A DNA stretch of 64,000 nucleotides, taken from contig NZ_QHCT01000002.1 in the NCBI RefSeq assembly GCF_003545885.1, forward strand, positions 385,001 through 449,000, given 5' to 3'. This DNA is from Leptospira stimsonii. Its GTDB lineage: Bacteria > Spirochaetota > Leptospiria > Leptospirales > Leptospiraceae. Shown one piece after another: positions 1 through 9,293 of this stretch (position 1 is its first letter; each line of letters starts with the position of its first letter). The position numbers and the translations under genes were made by a program. The notes below the pieces were generated by a model. It worked only from the letters and a program-made list of their open reading frames with translations, did no database searches and had not been told where the DNA came from.

Positions 1-774
1 TGATTCGACTTTCTCTTTTAAGGATTCGATCAATGTTTTTGTTTTTTCGAGATCCTCGGTTGCGTCCCCCGTTGTCTGGAGAATCTTTCGGTTTACTTCG
101 AGCATACCGATCGATTTCTTAAGATCCCCGACGTCCTGGGTGGAAAGGTCGAACTTAGCCCGGTATTCCTGAGCGGCGTAGTTACAAAGTTCTAAGACCA
201 AATTGAAGTGTTCCTGGCGGATGTAATAGTTCGGGTTTTCCAAATCTCGTTCCTTTTCAAAGGCGCGAAAGTCAAAAAGATTTTTACAAAGCACGGCGAT
301 TTTGAAATGAATTTCGGGAAAACTCCATTTCCATTTGCTATTGGTTCCAAACGCTTCGATCGTTTTGTTAGTTACTTGACGAATTGCTTTTATGAAATTC
401 AATCTCTGGACCGGAGTAAATTCGGGGATTTTTGCGAGAAGATCCTTATTTTCTGCAAGCCCCGATTCGTAATCGACTCCGACGATCTTTTCCATATACG
501 AGATCGCGTTGTAGACTTCTTTTCGTCCCGTGTTTAAGTAGGTATCACTTTTGATGTCCAAGATCGCGACACTCAAGTCGTTGACCAAAAGACAAGTATT
601 GATAGTTTTGATTGCGTTGATCGAAAGAGCGACTTGGTAGTAAGGCTCCAGCCTCGGGTCCTTTCTCAACTGAGACTTGAAAAGATTACTTTCCTTCTTT
701 AAATCGTCCAAGTAGACTTTGAAGTCCGTCAGCTTTTCCGCGAATTCCTGTTTTTGCTCTTTGGTTAATGCCAT
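1..774 (-). CDS. Hypothetical protein, partial (3' end beyond the window)
   Basis: The minus strand is open from an ATG at 774 to the window edge, giving 258 codons without a stop. The product starts [15 protein letters not shown] and is rich in Lys, Glu and Leu, with heptad-like stretches that suggest a mostly helical soluble protein. I see no signal peptide, no membrane segment and no catalytic motif. The last visible part ([15 protein letters not shown]... to VES) looks like coiled coil. The family is not recognised. It is transcribed away from tatA, with a ~550-base gap between them. Confidence 0.75.
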   Translation of the reverse strand, partial: MALTKEQKQEFAEKLTDFKVYLDDLKKESNLFKSQLRKDPRLEPYYQVALSINAIKTINTCLLVNDLSVAILDIKSDTYLNTGRKEVYNAISYMEKIVGVDYESGLAENKDLLAKIPEFTPVQRLNFIKAIRQVTNKTIEAFGTNSKWKWSFPEIHFKIAVLCKNLFDFRAFEKERDLENPNYYIRQEHFNLVLELCNYAAQEYRAKFDLSTQDVGDLKKSIGMLEVNRKILQTTGDATEDLEKTKTLIESLKEKVES

Positions 775-935
775 ACTAAAATCAGTCTTTTTCCAAACCT
801 GGTATACATAAAGTATCGGTCACTTCCAAAGTTCAAAGAATACAACCGTCCGGAAACGGCTCATTTTCAAAGAATTTTGCGCGCTTTCTCCGCGAAAAGG
901 ACGGGAATTCTTTTTGTCCAAAAAACGGAATCGAT

Positions 936-1112
936 TCAGGCCTCGACGTTGATAAAACTTCCCGTGGAAGCGATCGGATCGGAAACCACGATTCCTTCTT
1001 GTTTTTCAGGAGTTCCTTGACTGCTCGCATTTTGAGAAGAGGACGCATTTTGAATCGAAGGCACTTCGGAAAGGGAAGCGTTGGAAGAAGGACCGATTGA
1101 AGATAATTCCAT
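936..1112 (-). CDS. Possible small hypothetical protein (58 aa)
   Basis: A short minus-strand frame from the ATG at 1112 encodes a Ser/Gln/Asn-rich peptide (MELSSIGPSSNASLSE...) ending in GSFINVEA. The frame stays open upstream to 1253, but that extension is Phe/Arg/Lys-rich and looks non-coding. No clear ribosome binding site precedes the ATG. It lies alone between the partial gene and tatA. It may be a real small gene or only chance; there is no functional clue. Confidence 0.3.
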   Translation of the reverse strand: MELSSIGPSSNASLSEVPSIQNASSSQNASSQGTPEKQEGIVVSDPIASTGSFINVEA

Positions 1113-1329
1113 ACAGTCAGCTTTAACAGAAATTCTCAAAAAAGGAAACCGTTTTCCGTTTTCCCTGGAATAGGAAAGAATGTAAATTTTTCCGGTCTTT
1201 TGGAGGAGATTACTAACTATTTGACAGATAAGTGTCCGGCCTAAAAAGTCCAATTATCGGACTTTCAAAAGTCTAAAAAAATCCGGTGATCGGATCGATG
1301 GCTTTCAAGCCGTTTTTTGAGGTATTACT

Positions 1330-1584
1330 ATGTTTGCACCACTTGCAGTCTTCGGCTCGCTCGGATGGACTGAAATTCTTCTGATTCTATTTATCGCACT
1401 CTTGCTCTTCGGAGGAAAAAGACTCCCTTCTCTTGCCAAAGATTTAGGAGACGGAATCAGATCCTTTCGCAAATCCTTAACGGGAGAATCGGACGAACCT
1501 TCCCAGCAGATCAGCCAAGAACAAGCTCCGAAAGAAGAAGTTCAGGCCAAAGCTTCCAAAGCCAAAAAATCTAAATCTGCCTGA
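1330..1584 (+). CDS. tatA: Sec-independent translocase protein TatA
   Basis: TatA forms the pore-like part of the twin-arginine translocase, which exports folded proteins across the inner membrane. The 84-residue product has the family layout: a short periplasmic N-terminus, one membrane helix at about residues 13-28, the FGGKRLP hinge at 27-33, an amphipathic helix ([15 protein letters not shown]) and a charged Lys/Glu/Gln tail. A GAGG ribosome binding site lies 8 bases before the ATG. tatC follows after 11 bases, so the two are co-transcribed. TatB is not present here, and TatA may serve both roles as in many minimal Tat systems. Confidence 0.93.
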   Translation: MFAPLAVFGSLGWTEILLILFIALLLFGGKRLPSLAKDLGDGIRSFRKSLTGESDEPSQQISQEQAPKEEVQAKASKAKKSKSA

Positions 1585-1595
1585 CCATCCGCGGA

Positions 1596-2393
<798 letters not shown>

Positions 2394-2394
2394 A

Positions 2395-3489
2395 TTGTTA
2401 ATAAAAATTCCTTCCAAACTCAAACTCCCCGTTGCTGTATTCGTCTTAAGTTTCTTATTCTTCTTAGTATATACGGTCACAGACGACATCATTCTGAAAT
2501 CTCCCTTGGGACAAAACAAGGCCATTTCTTTATCGCTTCGACTCGCGATTTCACTATCCTTTTCGACTCTCCTCGCTTCCCTCGTCTTCTACTCGGTAAA
2601 GATGATCTACGCTTCCATGCATTCGCTTGTAACACTCGTTCAGGACTGGGGAAGCGACGTGTATGAAGAAACTCCCGTCGCAGAAAGAGACGATGAGATC
2701 GGAGAATTAGTCCGCGCCTTTCGTTTGAAATTCTTTCAACAAAAAGAATTGGAAGCAAATCCTGCACAAGATACGGTCGATGAAAGAACGAGAGAAATCG
2801 CCGACTCGATTCAGAGGGCGTTTTATAGAATTCAACTTCCCAAAATTCGAAACTTAGACATTTCTCTTTTCCCGAGGATGAGCGGAGATTCTAACTGCGA
2901 TTATGTGAACGTGATTCCCACGGCGGACGGTTGTATCGGAGTTCTTGCGGGATTTCCGAGTCCGGGAGTTTTAGAATCCGCATTCAAGGCAAGGCTGGAA
3001 GGAATTTTCTCCCTTGCAAACGAAGAAAGTGGAACCAGAGGAGAAGAATGGATTTTTAAGATCGGAAAAATTCTTTCCAAGATGCCGATTCCATTCTTAA
3101 ATCTTTCCCTTTTTTATTTAGAGACGAAAACTGGAGAACTCGGCTACGTTTCGTTTCAAGAGATGTCTCCGTTCCTTTTTAAGAATGAAGAGCTTGTTCC
3201 GCAGGAAAAATCAAAGATCCGGTATTTTGATTATAAGGCGGCGGAATTGGATTTGAAAAAAACCACGCTCAAGATGGGAGAATATTGGATTCTCACTTCC
3301 GATAGAATTTATTCCGCAATCGGCATTCCTTCATACGAATTTACCAAACAGTTTCAGTCCTCCCTAAATGGAAAAAAATTTCAGAACTCGAGAGATCTCG
3401 TCTTAGATTGCGGGAGAATCATTGAAAAACGGTACGGGAAGAATGTTTTGGAAACCTCCGCGATTCTTGCCGTGACAAGAAAACATTAA
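2395..3489 (+). CDS. Membrane protein with HAMP-like linker and degenerate SpoIIE/PP2C-type domain
   Basis: The product has two membrane helices (about residues 11-29 and 50-68), a HAMP-like segment (about 70-120, with [11 protein letters not shown]) and then a region aligned by eye with RsbU/SpoIIE-type phosphatases: [18 protein letters not shown] at 133-150. The usual metal-binding motifs are altered. Where GGDYYD is expected it has NCDYVN (167-172), and where GDVSGHG is expected it has AGFPSPG (185-191). It is therefore probably a pseudophosphatase that binds partners rather than cleaving phosphate; this is inference. The frame begins with TTG at 2395, one base after tatC, so translation is probably coupled to tatC. 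No better in-frame start lies nearby. Confidence 0.75.
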   Translation: MLIKIPSKLKLPVAVFVLSFLFFLVYTVTDDIILKSPLGQNKAISLSLRLAISLSFSTLLASLVFYSVKMIYASMHSLVTLVQDWGSDVYEETPVAERDDEIGELVRAFRLKFFQQKELEANPAQDTVDERTREIADSIQRAFYRIQLPKIRNLDISLFPRMSGDSNCDYVNVIPTADGCIGVLAGFPSPGVLESAFKARLEGIFSLANEESGTRGEEWIFKIGKILSKMPIPFLNLSLFYLETKTGELGYVSFQEMSPFLFKNEELVPQEKSKIRYFDYKAAELDLKKTTLKMGEYWILTSDRIYSAIGIPSYEFTKQFQSSLNGKKFQNSRDLVLDCGRIIEKRYGKNVLETSAILAVTRKH

Positions 3490-3919
3490 TTCGTTTTTTT
3501 CTCAGACAAAAAAATCCACAAAGATACAGAGAGAACAAATCCTACTGTTTGAAAAAATTTTTGTCTTGTGGTAGTTCCTACGATCCTCCGTCAAAACTTG
3601 GGCGCGCCCCCACCCTAATTGGGTGGTGGAGGAGGGTCCGCGGGAAAAAAACGGGAGGTTTTTCTATATCACATAAATTGAATACTGTCAAGTCAAGATT
3701 TCCGCGATTCGTGTAGGAACTCCTACAACAATGATTCTTCTTGACCAAAATTCTGAGACTCGTTTCACGGCATGTTTGAAAAAATCAAGGCCCGGCGATT
3801 TTTCGAAGAGACACAGAAGCGGTTTTGTATCCTTTCCGCTCATCATTAAAAAAAAAGGGAATGAGAATCCTTAGGTAGTGAATGTTTCTAAAGCATACAA
3901 ATTCGGCATCCGCACATGC
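3490..3919. other. Gene-free stretch with an intergenic repeat element
   Basis: This 430-base gap separates two convergent genes and holds the GC-rich repeat described at 3569-3730. It also has A/T-rich runs on both sides. I see no convincing gene. The short plus-strand frame from 3878 lies mostly antisense to the HipA-like gene and is a shadow. Confidence 0.6.
3569..3730. repeat. Intergenic repeat element with CCACCC/GGGTGG hairpin (copy 1)
   Basis: The core is GCGCGCCCC followed by CCACCC-TAATT-GGGTGG (3610-3626), then a G-rich run (GGAGGAGGG) and CGGGAAAA. On both sides lie copies of a short motif: GTAGTTCCTAC (3571-3581) and the palindromic GTAGGAACTCCTAC (3713-3726). The same order of motifs occurs at about 20990-21190. 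The element lies between genes in both cases. Confidence 0.6.
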
Positions 3920-4771
3920 TTAAAATGTTCCATGCTTTTTTTCAAACTCTCTCCTTTTTCTCCCCTGCTCTGCCTTGATTTCCTCCTGCGTTTTATATTC
4001 AATTTTGTGAATTTTCTCAATTCTCTCTTGAAAAACGGATCGATAATGAATCAGAAGAAAATCAATTCTCAAAAGAAGTTCCTCTCTTAAGAATTGAACG
4101 TCGGAATCATACTCCTTCAACCAAACGTCCGGTATTCCACATAAGATTTCCCGAATATTCTCTCGCTCAACGTTTCGTAAGGACTCAAGATTCAAACCCT
4201 CTTTGTAAAATGGGTGATAACGAAGTCGCTCCCAGACGCTCTCCGGAGGTTTCGATTGCTTGGTTACGAGACAGATGATCTCCATCAGAGAAGCAAAATC
4301 TACCCAGGAATACACAAGGCCGTTTCCGAGGATGTTCGTGTTGTTGCGATCCCTGTCAAAATTCAGAAAGAGTACGTCAAAGAGAAAACAAAGTTCTTTT
4401 TGTTCTTCCGATATTCGATTCAATTGTTCCGAGTCACATTGGGAATAATCTACCAAAAACTCGATCCCCAGATTGAGTCCCTCGCTCTTTTCGATCATTT
4501 CCCGAATTTCGGTTTCTCGAACGGACTTCGCCAACTTTTTTTGTACGTTGATGATATACGTTTTCGGAGAATCGAGTCCGCATAGTCTCGCCAAATTCAA
4601 ACCGATCCAATCGGAAATATTATTGATCGGCCCCTGAGCGGTCTGGGTCCATTTTGCAACCATCTCGCCTTGGCCCGTTCTTAAATGAACCGGAACCGTG
4701 GATCCCGAACGAATCACATGCAAAATTTCGAAAGTATCAACGGCTTTTACATTTTCTAAATTATAGCGCAT
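3920..4771 (-). CDS. HipA-like kinase domain protein (orphan)
   Basis: The 283-residue product resembles the compact HipA-like kinases. It has an N-terminal lobe with VHLRTGQGEMVAKW (Lys40 as likely ATP-binding lysine), then DWIGLNLARLCGLDSP (55-69), a catalytic-loop-like segment FLNFDRDRNNTNIL (135-148, with Asp139 and Asn143/Asn146) and a DFG-like VDFAS (Asp158 as likely metal ligand). HipA proteins are Ser/Thr kinases that act as toxins by phosphorylating targets such as GltX. This one has no HipB-like antitoxin gene beside it, and the C-terminal HipA domain is replaced by a charged helical tail. Toxin activity is therefore doubtful; it may be a housekeeping or signalling kinase. The start is the ATG at 4771; its ribosome binding site is weak. 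Confidence 0.75.
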   Translation of the reverse strand: MRYNLENVKAVDTFEILHVIRSGSTVPVHLRTGQGEMVAKWTQTAQGPINNISDWIGLNLARLCGLDSPKTYIINVQKKLAKSVRETEIREMIEKSEGLNLGIEFLVDYSQCDSEQLNRISEEQKELCFLFDVLFLNFDRDRNNTNILGNGLVYSWVDFASLMEIICLVTKQSKPPESVWERLRYHPFYKEGLNLESLRNVERENIREILCGIPDVWLKEYDSDVQFLREELLLRIDFLLIHYRSVFQERIEKIHKIEYKTQEEIKAEQGRKRREFEKKHGTF

Positions 4772-4970
4772 TCTTTTTCTTCGGTGGAATTTTGATTTTA
4801 CACTACAACGATTCTTTTTTAGAATCCGGATTTCTAACTTTTACATTCATACAAACCTGCAAAAATCTTAACGGTTTCAGATGCGATTCTTCGATTTCAG
4901 CGTTTCGATCCCTTTTTCGATACGATTCGTCTCACACACTCGAAGATTTTCTTCCGCTGTAGATTTTTTC

Positions 4971-5004
4971 AAAAAAAAAGCCCGGAACCAATCCGGGCGT
5001 TTTT
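4971..5004. terminator. Intrinsic terminator, bidirectional
   Basis: A six-base-pair G+C stem, GCCCGG (4980-4985) with CCGGGC (4993-4998), is flanked by nine A (4971-4979) and five T (5000-5004). On the minus strand this ends the TRAP operon, whose last gene stops at 5032. Confidence 0.85.
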
Positions 5005-5031
5005 CCAAGAGTAAGATCCAAGATTCTTACT

Positions 5032-7002
5032 TTAAGAATTCCAACTCTGATACAAAAGTGGCCCGAAGGCAGTTACGATCAACGTCAAAAACAAAACGAT
5101 AATCGGAACGATCACCCTTTCGTATCTCGATAAAAAACTCTCGTGATGCAGATTCGGCTCTTTTTCAAGATATTCCCTTACGACGTGTTTGGTCAAAAGA
5201 TGGTTGAGTGCGACCGGAGGAGTCAGATATCCCAGCTCAAAGGAGACTAACGCGGTCATCCAAAAGTTCAATGGATGGATTCCATTCGCCTTCGCGATAG
5301 GATAAAGGGTTACGGAAACCAAAATTACGGCTCCATACGGATCCATCAGCATTCCAATGATTACTAATACGAACGTAAGAATGATCATCGCGGAAAGCGG
5401 AGAACCGAGCTGAGTCGGAAAAAGATTGATTACGTTTGATCTTTCAAACACTCCTCCCATACAAGCGGAAAGTCCCATTAACATCAGAAGCGCACCCAAG
5501 TGTGAACCGGTATCATATGATGTTCTGGAAATCTTGATTACGTCTCTCGCCCCCGAAGCAGGATGATGTTCTTTTTGGCTTTGTTTGTGATCCCAGTAGA
5601 TCAGGGCCAACATCGCGATCGGCAACATATAAGGGGCCGTGTGTTCGTCGAAATGTGTATTCAATCCGAAAACAAGCACGAATACGATCACTACCGCGAT
5701 CAGAATGTAAAGGCTAAACGGTTTAAATACGGCCCAAGTTTTTCCAAGGGCGTTTGTTTCCGGTTGAATCTTCCAGGAACCCTTTCTCAAAAACCAGCTC
5801 ACCACTAAAAAGAGAGTCGTCGAAACTCCAAAAACTCTCCAACCCCAATGAAAGAGTTCATCCGTTGTGACGTCCAAGTTCAAGGAAGCTACGATGACGA
5901 CGAGCAAACAAGGAGGAAGTACAACTCCCAAACTCCCGCTCATTGCTGTGGCGGCTAACGCTCTTTCCTGCGAGGCCCCCGCCCTTCTAAGCTCGACGAA
6001 AATCGTGGCGCCTAACGCAAGTACGACGATTCCGGACGCGCCGCTATATGCGGTCGGCAAGGCGGCCGCGATGACTACGATGACTGCAAGCAATTCTGCA
6101 GGCAATTTCCAAGGTTTCAGAAGATCGAAAAATCTTCTTCCCAAGGAAGTATCCCTGAGTAGAATTCCGGTCCAAACATAAAGACCGATCTGAATATAGA
6201 GGGTCGCGTGAGCCGTCAACTTTTGAAGATAGATCGCAAGCCCGGCAGGATGATGTTCGATCAGAGTAAAATAGATTCCACAAATCAGTGCCATCCAGCA
6301 ATACAAGGGTATCGCAAGAAGAATTTCGGAAAGTCGGCTCGTCGCCTGTCCTTCCGAAAGATGTTTAAATTCGGAATTTCGAATATTATTTATGTTGAGT
6401 CCGGTAAGAAAGAGTAACCCTCCGATCCAAAGGACCTGAATCTGGGTCTCCACTCCTTTGCTAAACGGAAGCATGTAAGAAGCCGAAAGGACCAAAATCA
6501 AATTGGCAACGATCTGACTGATCTCCGAAGCCAATTCTTCCTTCCGATTCTCCGGATTTTTCAGCGCGATATGATAACGCCTCGTTGTGGATACGATACC
6601 CGCAACAAGGAGAAGAATCACCATCGTCATCGGAATATAGTCGATTGCAAAAATCGTGATCGTAGAAAGTTTTCTTTCCGTTCCACAATAGAGTTTTTGT
6701 CCAAACGTTAATTCCATCGGAGTCAAAACGGAGGAAGCCGGAACGTTCTCTTTTTTAGAAGGATTGGAATTTCCAGATCCCAAATCCAATTCGTCCAAAA
6801 GTGCGGAATCCGATGCGCTTACCTCGACTTTTTCCAAGGAATTGATATCAGAAGCGATACAACTGATCCGGATTTCCGCATAACGCGGCCAGATGGTTTC
6901 CCCCAGCTCGAGCATTCGAGCTTGGACCAATTGACCGAAACTTTGAACGAGAGGAACGAAAAGAAAGAGCAGAACCGCCCAAGATACGATTTTTTTTGCC
7001 AT
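5032..7002 (-). CDS. TRAP transporter permease, fused DctQ-DctM type
   Basis: This large polytopic protein (656 residues from the chosen start) carries a small-subunit (DctQ-like) half fused to a large-subunit (DctM-like) half. An N-terminal helix is followed by a ~100-residue periplasmic loop. The DctM part has typical segments such as PTAYSGASGIVVLALGATIF, SGSLGVVLPPCLLVVIVASLN and, near the end, LGYLTPPVALNHLL. TRAP permeases import organic acids with the help of a periplasmic binding protein and the sodium gradient. The ATG at 7002 (MAKKIVSW) was chosen; an upstream in-frame start would lie inside the preceding gene. The stop of the binding-protein gene is only 13 bases upstream, so the two form an operon. 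Confidence 0.9.
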   Translation of the reverse strand: MAKKIVSWAVLLFLFVPLVQSFGQLVQARMLELGETIWPRYAEIRISCIASDINSLEKVEVSASDSALLDELDLGSGNSNPSKKENVPASSVLTPMELTFGQKLYCGTERKLSTITIFAIDYIPMTMVILLLVAGIVSTTRRYHIALKNPENRKEELASEISQIVANLILVLSASYMLPFSKGVETQIQVLWIGGLLFLTGLNINNIRNSEFKHLSEGQATSRLSEILLAIPLYCWMALICGIYFTLIEHHPAGLAIYLQKLTAHATLYIQIGLYVWTGILLRDTSLGRRFFDLLKPWKLPAELLAVIVVIAAALPTAYSGASGIVVLALGATIFVELRRAGASQERALAATAMSGSLGVVLPPCLLVVIVASLNLDVTTDELFHWGWRVFGVSTTLFLVVSWFLRKGSWKIQPETNALGKTWAVFKPFSLYILIAVVIVFVLVFGLNTHFDEHTAPYMLPIAMLALIYWDHKQSQKEHHPASGARDVIKISRTSYDTGSHLGALLMLMGLSACMGGVFERSNVINLFPTQLGSPLSAMIILTFVLVIIGMLMDPYGAVILVSVTLYPIAKANGIHPLNFWMTALVSFELGYLTPPVALNHLLTKHVVREYLEKEPNLHHESFLSRYERVIVPIIVLFLTLIVTAFGPLLYQSWNS

Positions 7003-7015
7003 TGTTGTTTTTGTC

Positions 7016-8023
7016 TTATTCCAAGGAATCGGAACATTCTTCCGCGTTTGCATCGGCCTTACAACGGACGCCTTTCATTAATTTTAAAATGGACGCGTGA
7101 TAAACACCTTTGTCTCTGAGTTTGATACGAACTTCTCTAAATTTCTCAAAGTAACCTTTGACTTCCTCTTTCGGAACCTCTAACCAATATTTTGCGGGAA
7201 CTTCCTTCTCCGCTTTTCTCGTAAGTTCCAACATCGTCTCGAACTGAGTCGCCGCCCATTGTCTGGATTGATTTCCGTAGTCAGCCGGGAAATCGGCCGT
7301 TTTACCTACGATCTGAAACGTAAGTTGTCCGATCGGAAACTTTACGATTCCTCCGTTAGGCACAATACCCTTCATAAGTTCCAGAGGTTTAAAACCGACC
7401 GCAGGAGAATAGCACGCGTCCGCGCGCCCGTTGTTAAAAATTCCAGCAAACGTCGCGATCTCCGCTGGAACCATCGAGGAACCCACCACGTCGACCATTG
7501 TCGTCGCGGCTTGATCATAGGTAAGAGTCGCGATCTTCTTACCGGCGAGATCCTTAATGGAACGAAGATTCTTATCTCTCAAAAGAAGATAAACGGCTCC
7601 GCCCGGAAACATCGCCATCGTTTCATATTCTCCGGAAACGTTGAGCTGTCTCGCTTTCGGATTGGATAAAACATCGATCGTTCTTTTTAAAAGATCGTAA
7701 GAAGGAAGAGCTCCAATCGCCTCGAGCGAACCCGATTGAGGAACATACCCTCGAACACGAAGACTGGTCAGATAAGCAAGGTTACATTTTCCGGCCTTAA
7801 AATCCGAATTCGCCACTACTTCGTCGGTGTAGGCTTTCGGTTCCAGGCGAATTCCCCAGTTGAGAGCCTGAGCCTGATAACGAAGAGCGGATTTATAAAT
7901 ATCACCGTGTGTACCGGAAGGATCGAAGACACAGATCGTTTTGTTGATCGGATCTGCGGCAAAGACGGATGACGTTAGCAGAAGTGCCAAGGTCGCGATT
8001 AAAAAGATACGGATTCTTTTCAT
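7016..8023 (-). CDS. Putative TRAP-associated periplasmic solute-binding protein (TatP-like)
   Basis: A cleavable signal peptide (MKRIRIFLIATLALLL...SVFA-AD) leads a 335-residue secreted protein with periplasmic-binding-protein features: KTICVFDPSGTHGD near the start, a long two-lobe body and the segment SIKDLAGKKIATLTYDQAAT. It resembles the putative solute-binding proteins found beside TRAP permeases and TatT proteins in spirochaetes. Its ligand cannot be read from the sequence; the spirochaetal TatT/TatP systems are suspected of handling hydrophobic compounds. The ATG at 8023 follows an AGGAGA ribosome binding site, which decides it over the in-frame start 27 bases upstream. It lies between tatT-like and permease genes, all on one strand. 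Confidence 0.82.
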   Translation of the reverse strand: MKRIRIFLIATLALLLTSSVFAADPINKTICVFDPSGTHGDIYKSALRYQAQALNWGIRLEPKAYTDEVVANSDFKAGKCNLAYLTSLRVRGYVPQSGSLEAIGALPSYDLLKRTIDVLSNPKARQLNVSGEYETMAMFPGGAVYLLLRDKNLRSIKDLAGKKIATLTYDQAATTMVDVVGSSMVPAEIATFAGIFNNGRADACYSPAVGFKPLELMKGIVPNGGIVKFPIGQLTFQIVGKTADFPADYGNQSRQWAATQFETMLELTRKAEKEVPAKYWLEVPKEEVKGYFEKFREVRIKLRDKGVYHASILKLMKGVRCKADANAEECSDSLE

Positions 8024-8071
8024 GGATATTCTCCTATCAATTGAATTCAAATTAGAATGGCGTAAAAAATC

Positions 8072-9085
8072 TCAGAGACCTTTCAGAAGATCGTCGTCTT
8101 CTTTCATGTCCCGTTTTCCTTGCGGAAAACTCCCAAGGAGCAAAGGACCTCTATGACCTTTTTCCTTGATCCAGATTTTATCGGATTCGTGTCTCGAAAG
8201 TTGCTCCGCGTATGCTTCCAGAAGTTGATAGTCCGATTGGGATTGACCTTTTTCCAAAAGTTTCGCGTGTTCTTTTACGGCTTTTTTGATCGCTTCCTGA
8301 TTTCCTCGACCAGCTAAGGCTTGGATTTGAAACGAGCGGGAAAGACTTACTCCCGCCTTATCGCCTAACGCAACGGCACGATCTAGTTGTTGAAATGGAT
8401 CTTTCCCCGCGGGAGTCGCACCCGGAATCGAAAGCCAAATGATCGCTTCCAGCGCGAGCGGGACACCCCACCACTGCTCAGGATCCAAACACTTGGACGC
8501 GTTAGACACGATCGAAGGAATATCCGTAGGAACATTGCCCACACCTTGAGCCGCTCGGTCGTGAAGAATCGCAAGAAGACTCGCAGAAAGTCCGATTAAA
8601 TAGTAGAACTGGTCTTCCTTGGAAAGAGAAGGACATTTACCGTTCCATTCTCCGAAGTAAAGATTGAATCTTCGATACGCTTCCCCGTACCGTTTGGCGG
8701 CGAGCCCGTGATTTCGAATCTCCACTGCTTGGTGATCCGTCGCTTCGTCTCCTTTTCCCTTTCGAACCGCGGCGAGATACTGGAGTTCTGCTTCTTGCGC
8801 TTTCTTTTCCGCGCACATACCGGCGCCGAGCATCGCGACGAGAACAGGAAGATCCGGACTCCGACTCACCCTCTCAAAGGATGCAATCAGAGGAGATAAG
8901 CTGACACCCGCGCTACAAACCGAGTCCAAGTCTTTCGACTGAAGCATAAAAGGAATCAAATGATCTTCTGCATAAGAAGAAATCGTCCTTCCGGTTACAT
9001 TGTAAACTAAGGAACAGGAGATCGCGTTTACTGTAACAATCGTTACAAATAAGAAAAAACCGATTTTTAACTTTTGAATTTTCAT
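8072..9085 (-). CDS. TRAP transporter TatT-component lipoprotein
   Basis: The protein begins with a signal sequence ending in a lipobox (NAISC), so it is likely anchored in a membrane by lipid. The body is alpha-helical and repeat-like and contains the segments SYAEDHLIPFMLQSKDLDSVC and LPVLVAMLGAGMCAEKKAQEAELQYLAAVRK (described in two pieces), as in TatT proteins. TatT is a tetratricopeptide-like trimer that pairs with the binding protein TatP; the Treponema pallidum pair is the known example. Start choice is uncertain: the ATG at 9085 gives a normal lipoprotein signal, while the frame is open to an ATG at 9148 with no ribosome binding site. It is the first gene of the three-gene TRAP operon. 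Confidence 0.8.
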   Translation of the reverse strand: MKIQKLKIGFFLFVTIVTVNAISCSLVYNVTGRTISSYAEDHLIPFMLQSKDLDSVCSAGVSLSPLIASFERVSRSPDLPVLVAMLGAGMCAEKKAQEAELQYLAAVRKGKGDEATDHQAVEIRNHGLAAKRYGEAYRRFNLYFGEWNGKCPSLSKEDQFYYLIGLSASLLAILHDRAAQGVGNVPTDIPSIVSNASKCLDPEQWWGVPLALEAIIWLSIPGATPAGKDPFQQLDRAVALGDKAGVSLSRSFQIQALAGRGNQEAIKKAVKEHAKLLEKGQSQSDYQLLEAYAEQLSRHESDKIWIKEKGHRGPLLLGSFPQGKRDMKEDDDLLKGL

Positions 9086-9293
9086 TCGGGACACTGGATC
9101 GCTTACGAGATTTTTATGAAACTTAATCACGGCGCCGGATCCGTCCATGATTTTTTTTTAGAATGGTCGTTTTATTTCAAAGACGATCTTTATAAACTGC
9201 TTATCTGAAGGCGATAGTAGAACATTCGTTATTCTTCCGTTAAAAAATTCTTACGGTAAAAAAAACGGATCCATTACAAAACGACCTCTTTCC

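Noticed and set aside
936..1253. Full 105-codon form of the small frame before tatA
   Set aside because: The N-terminal 47 codons look non-coding; only the shorter form from 1112 is kept, with low confidence.
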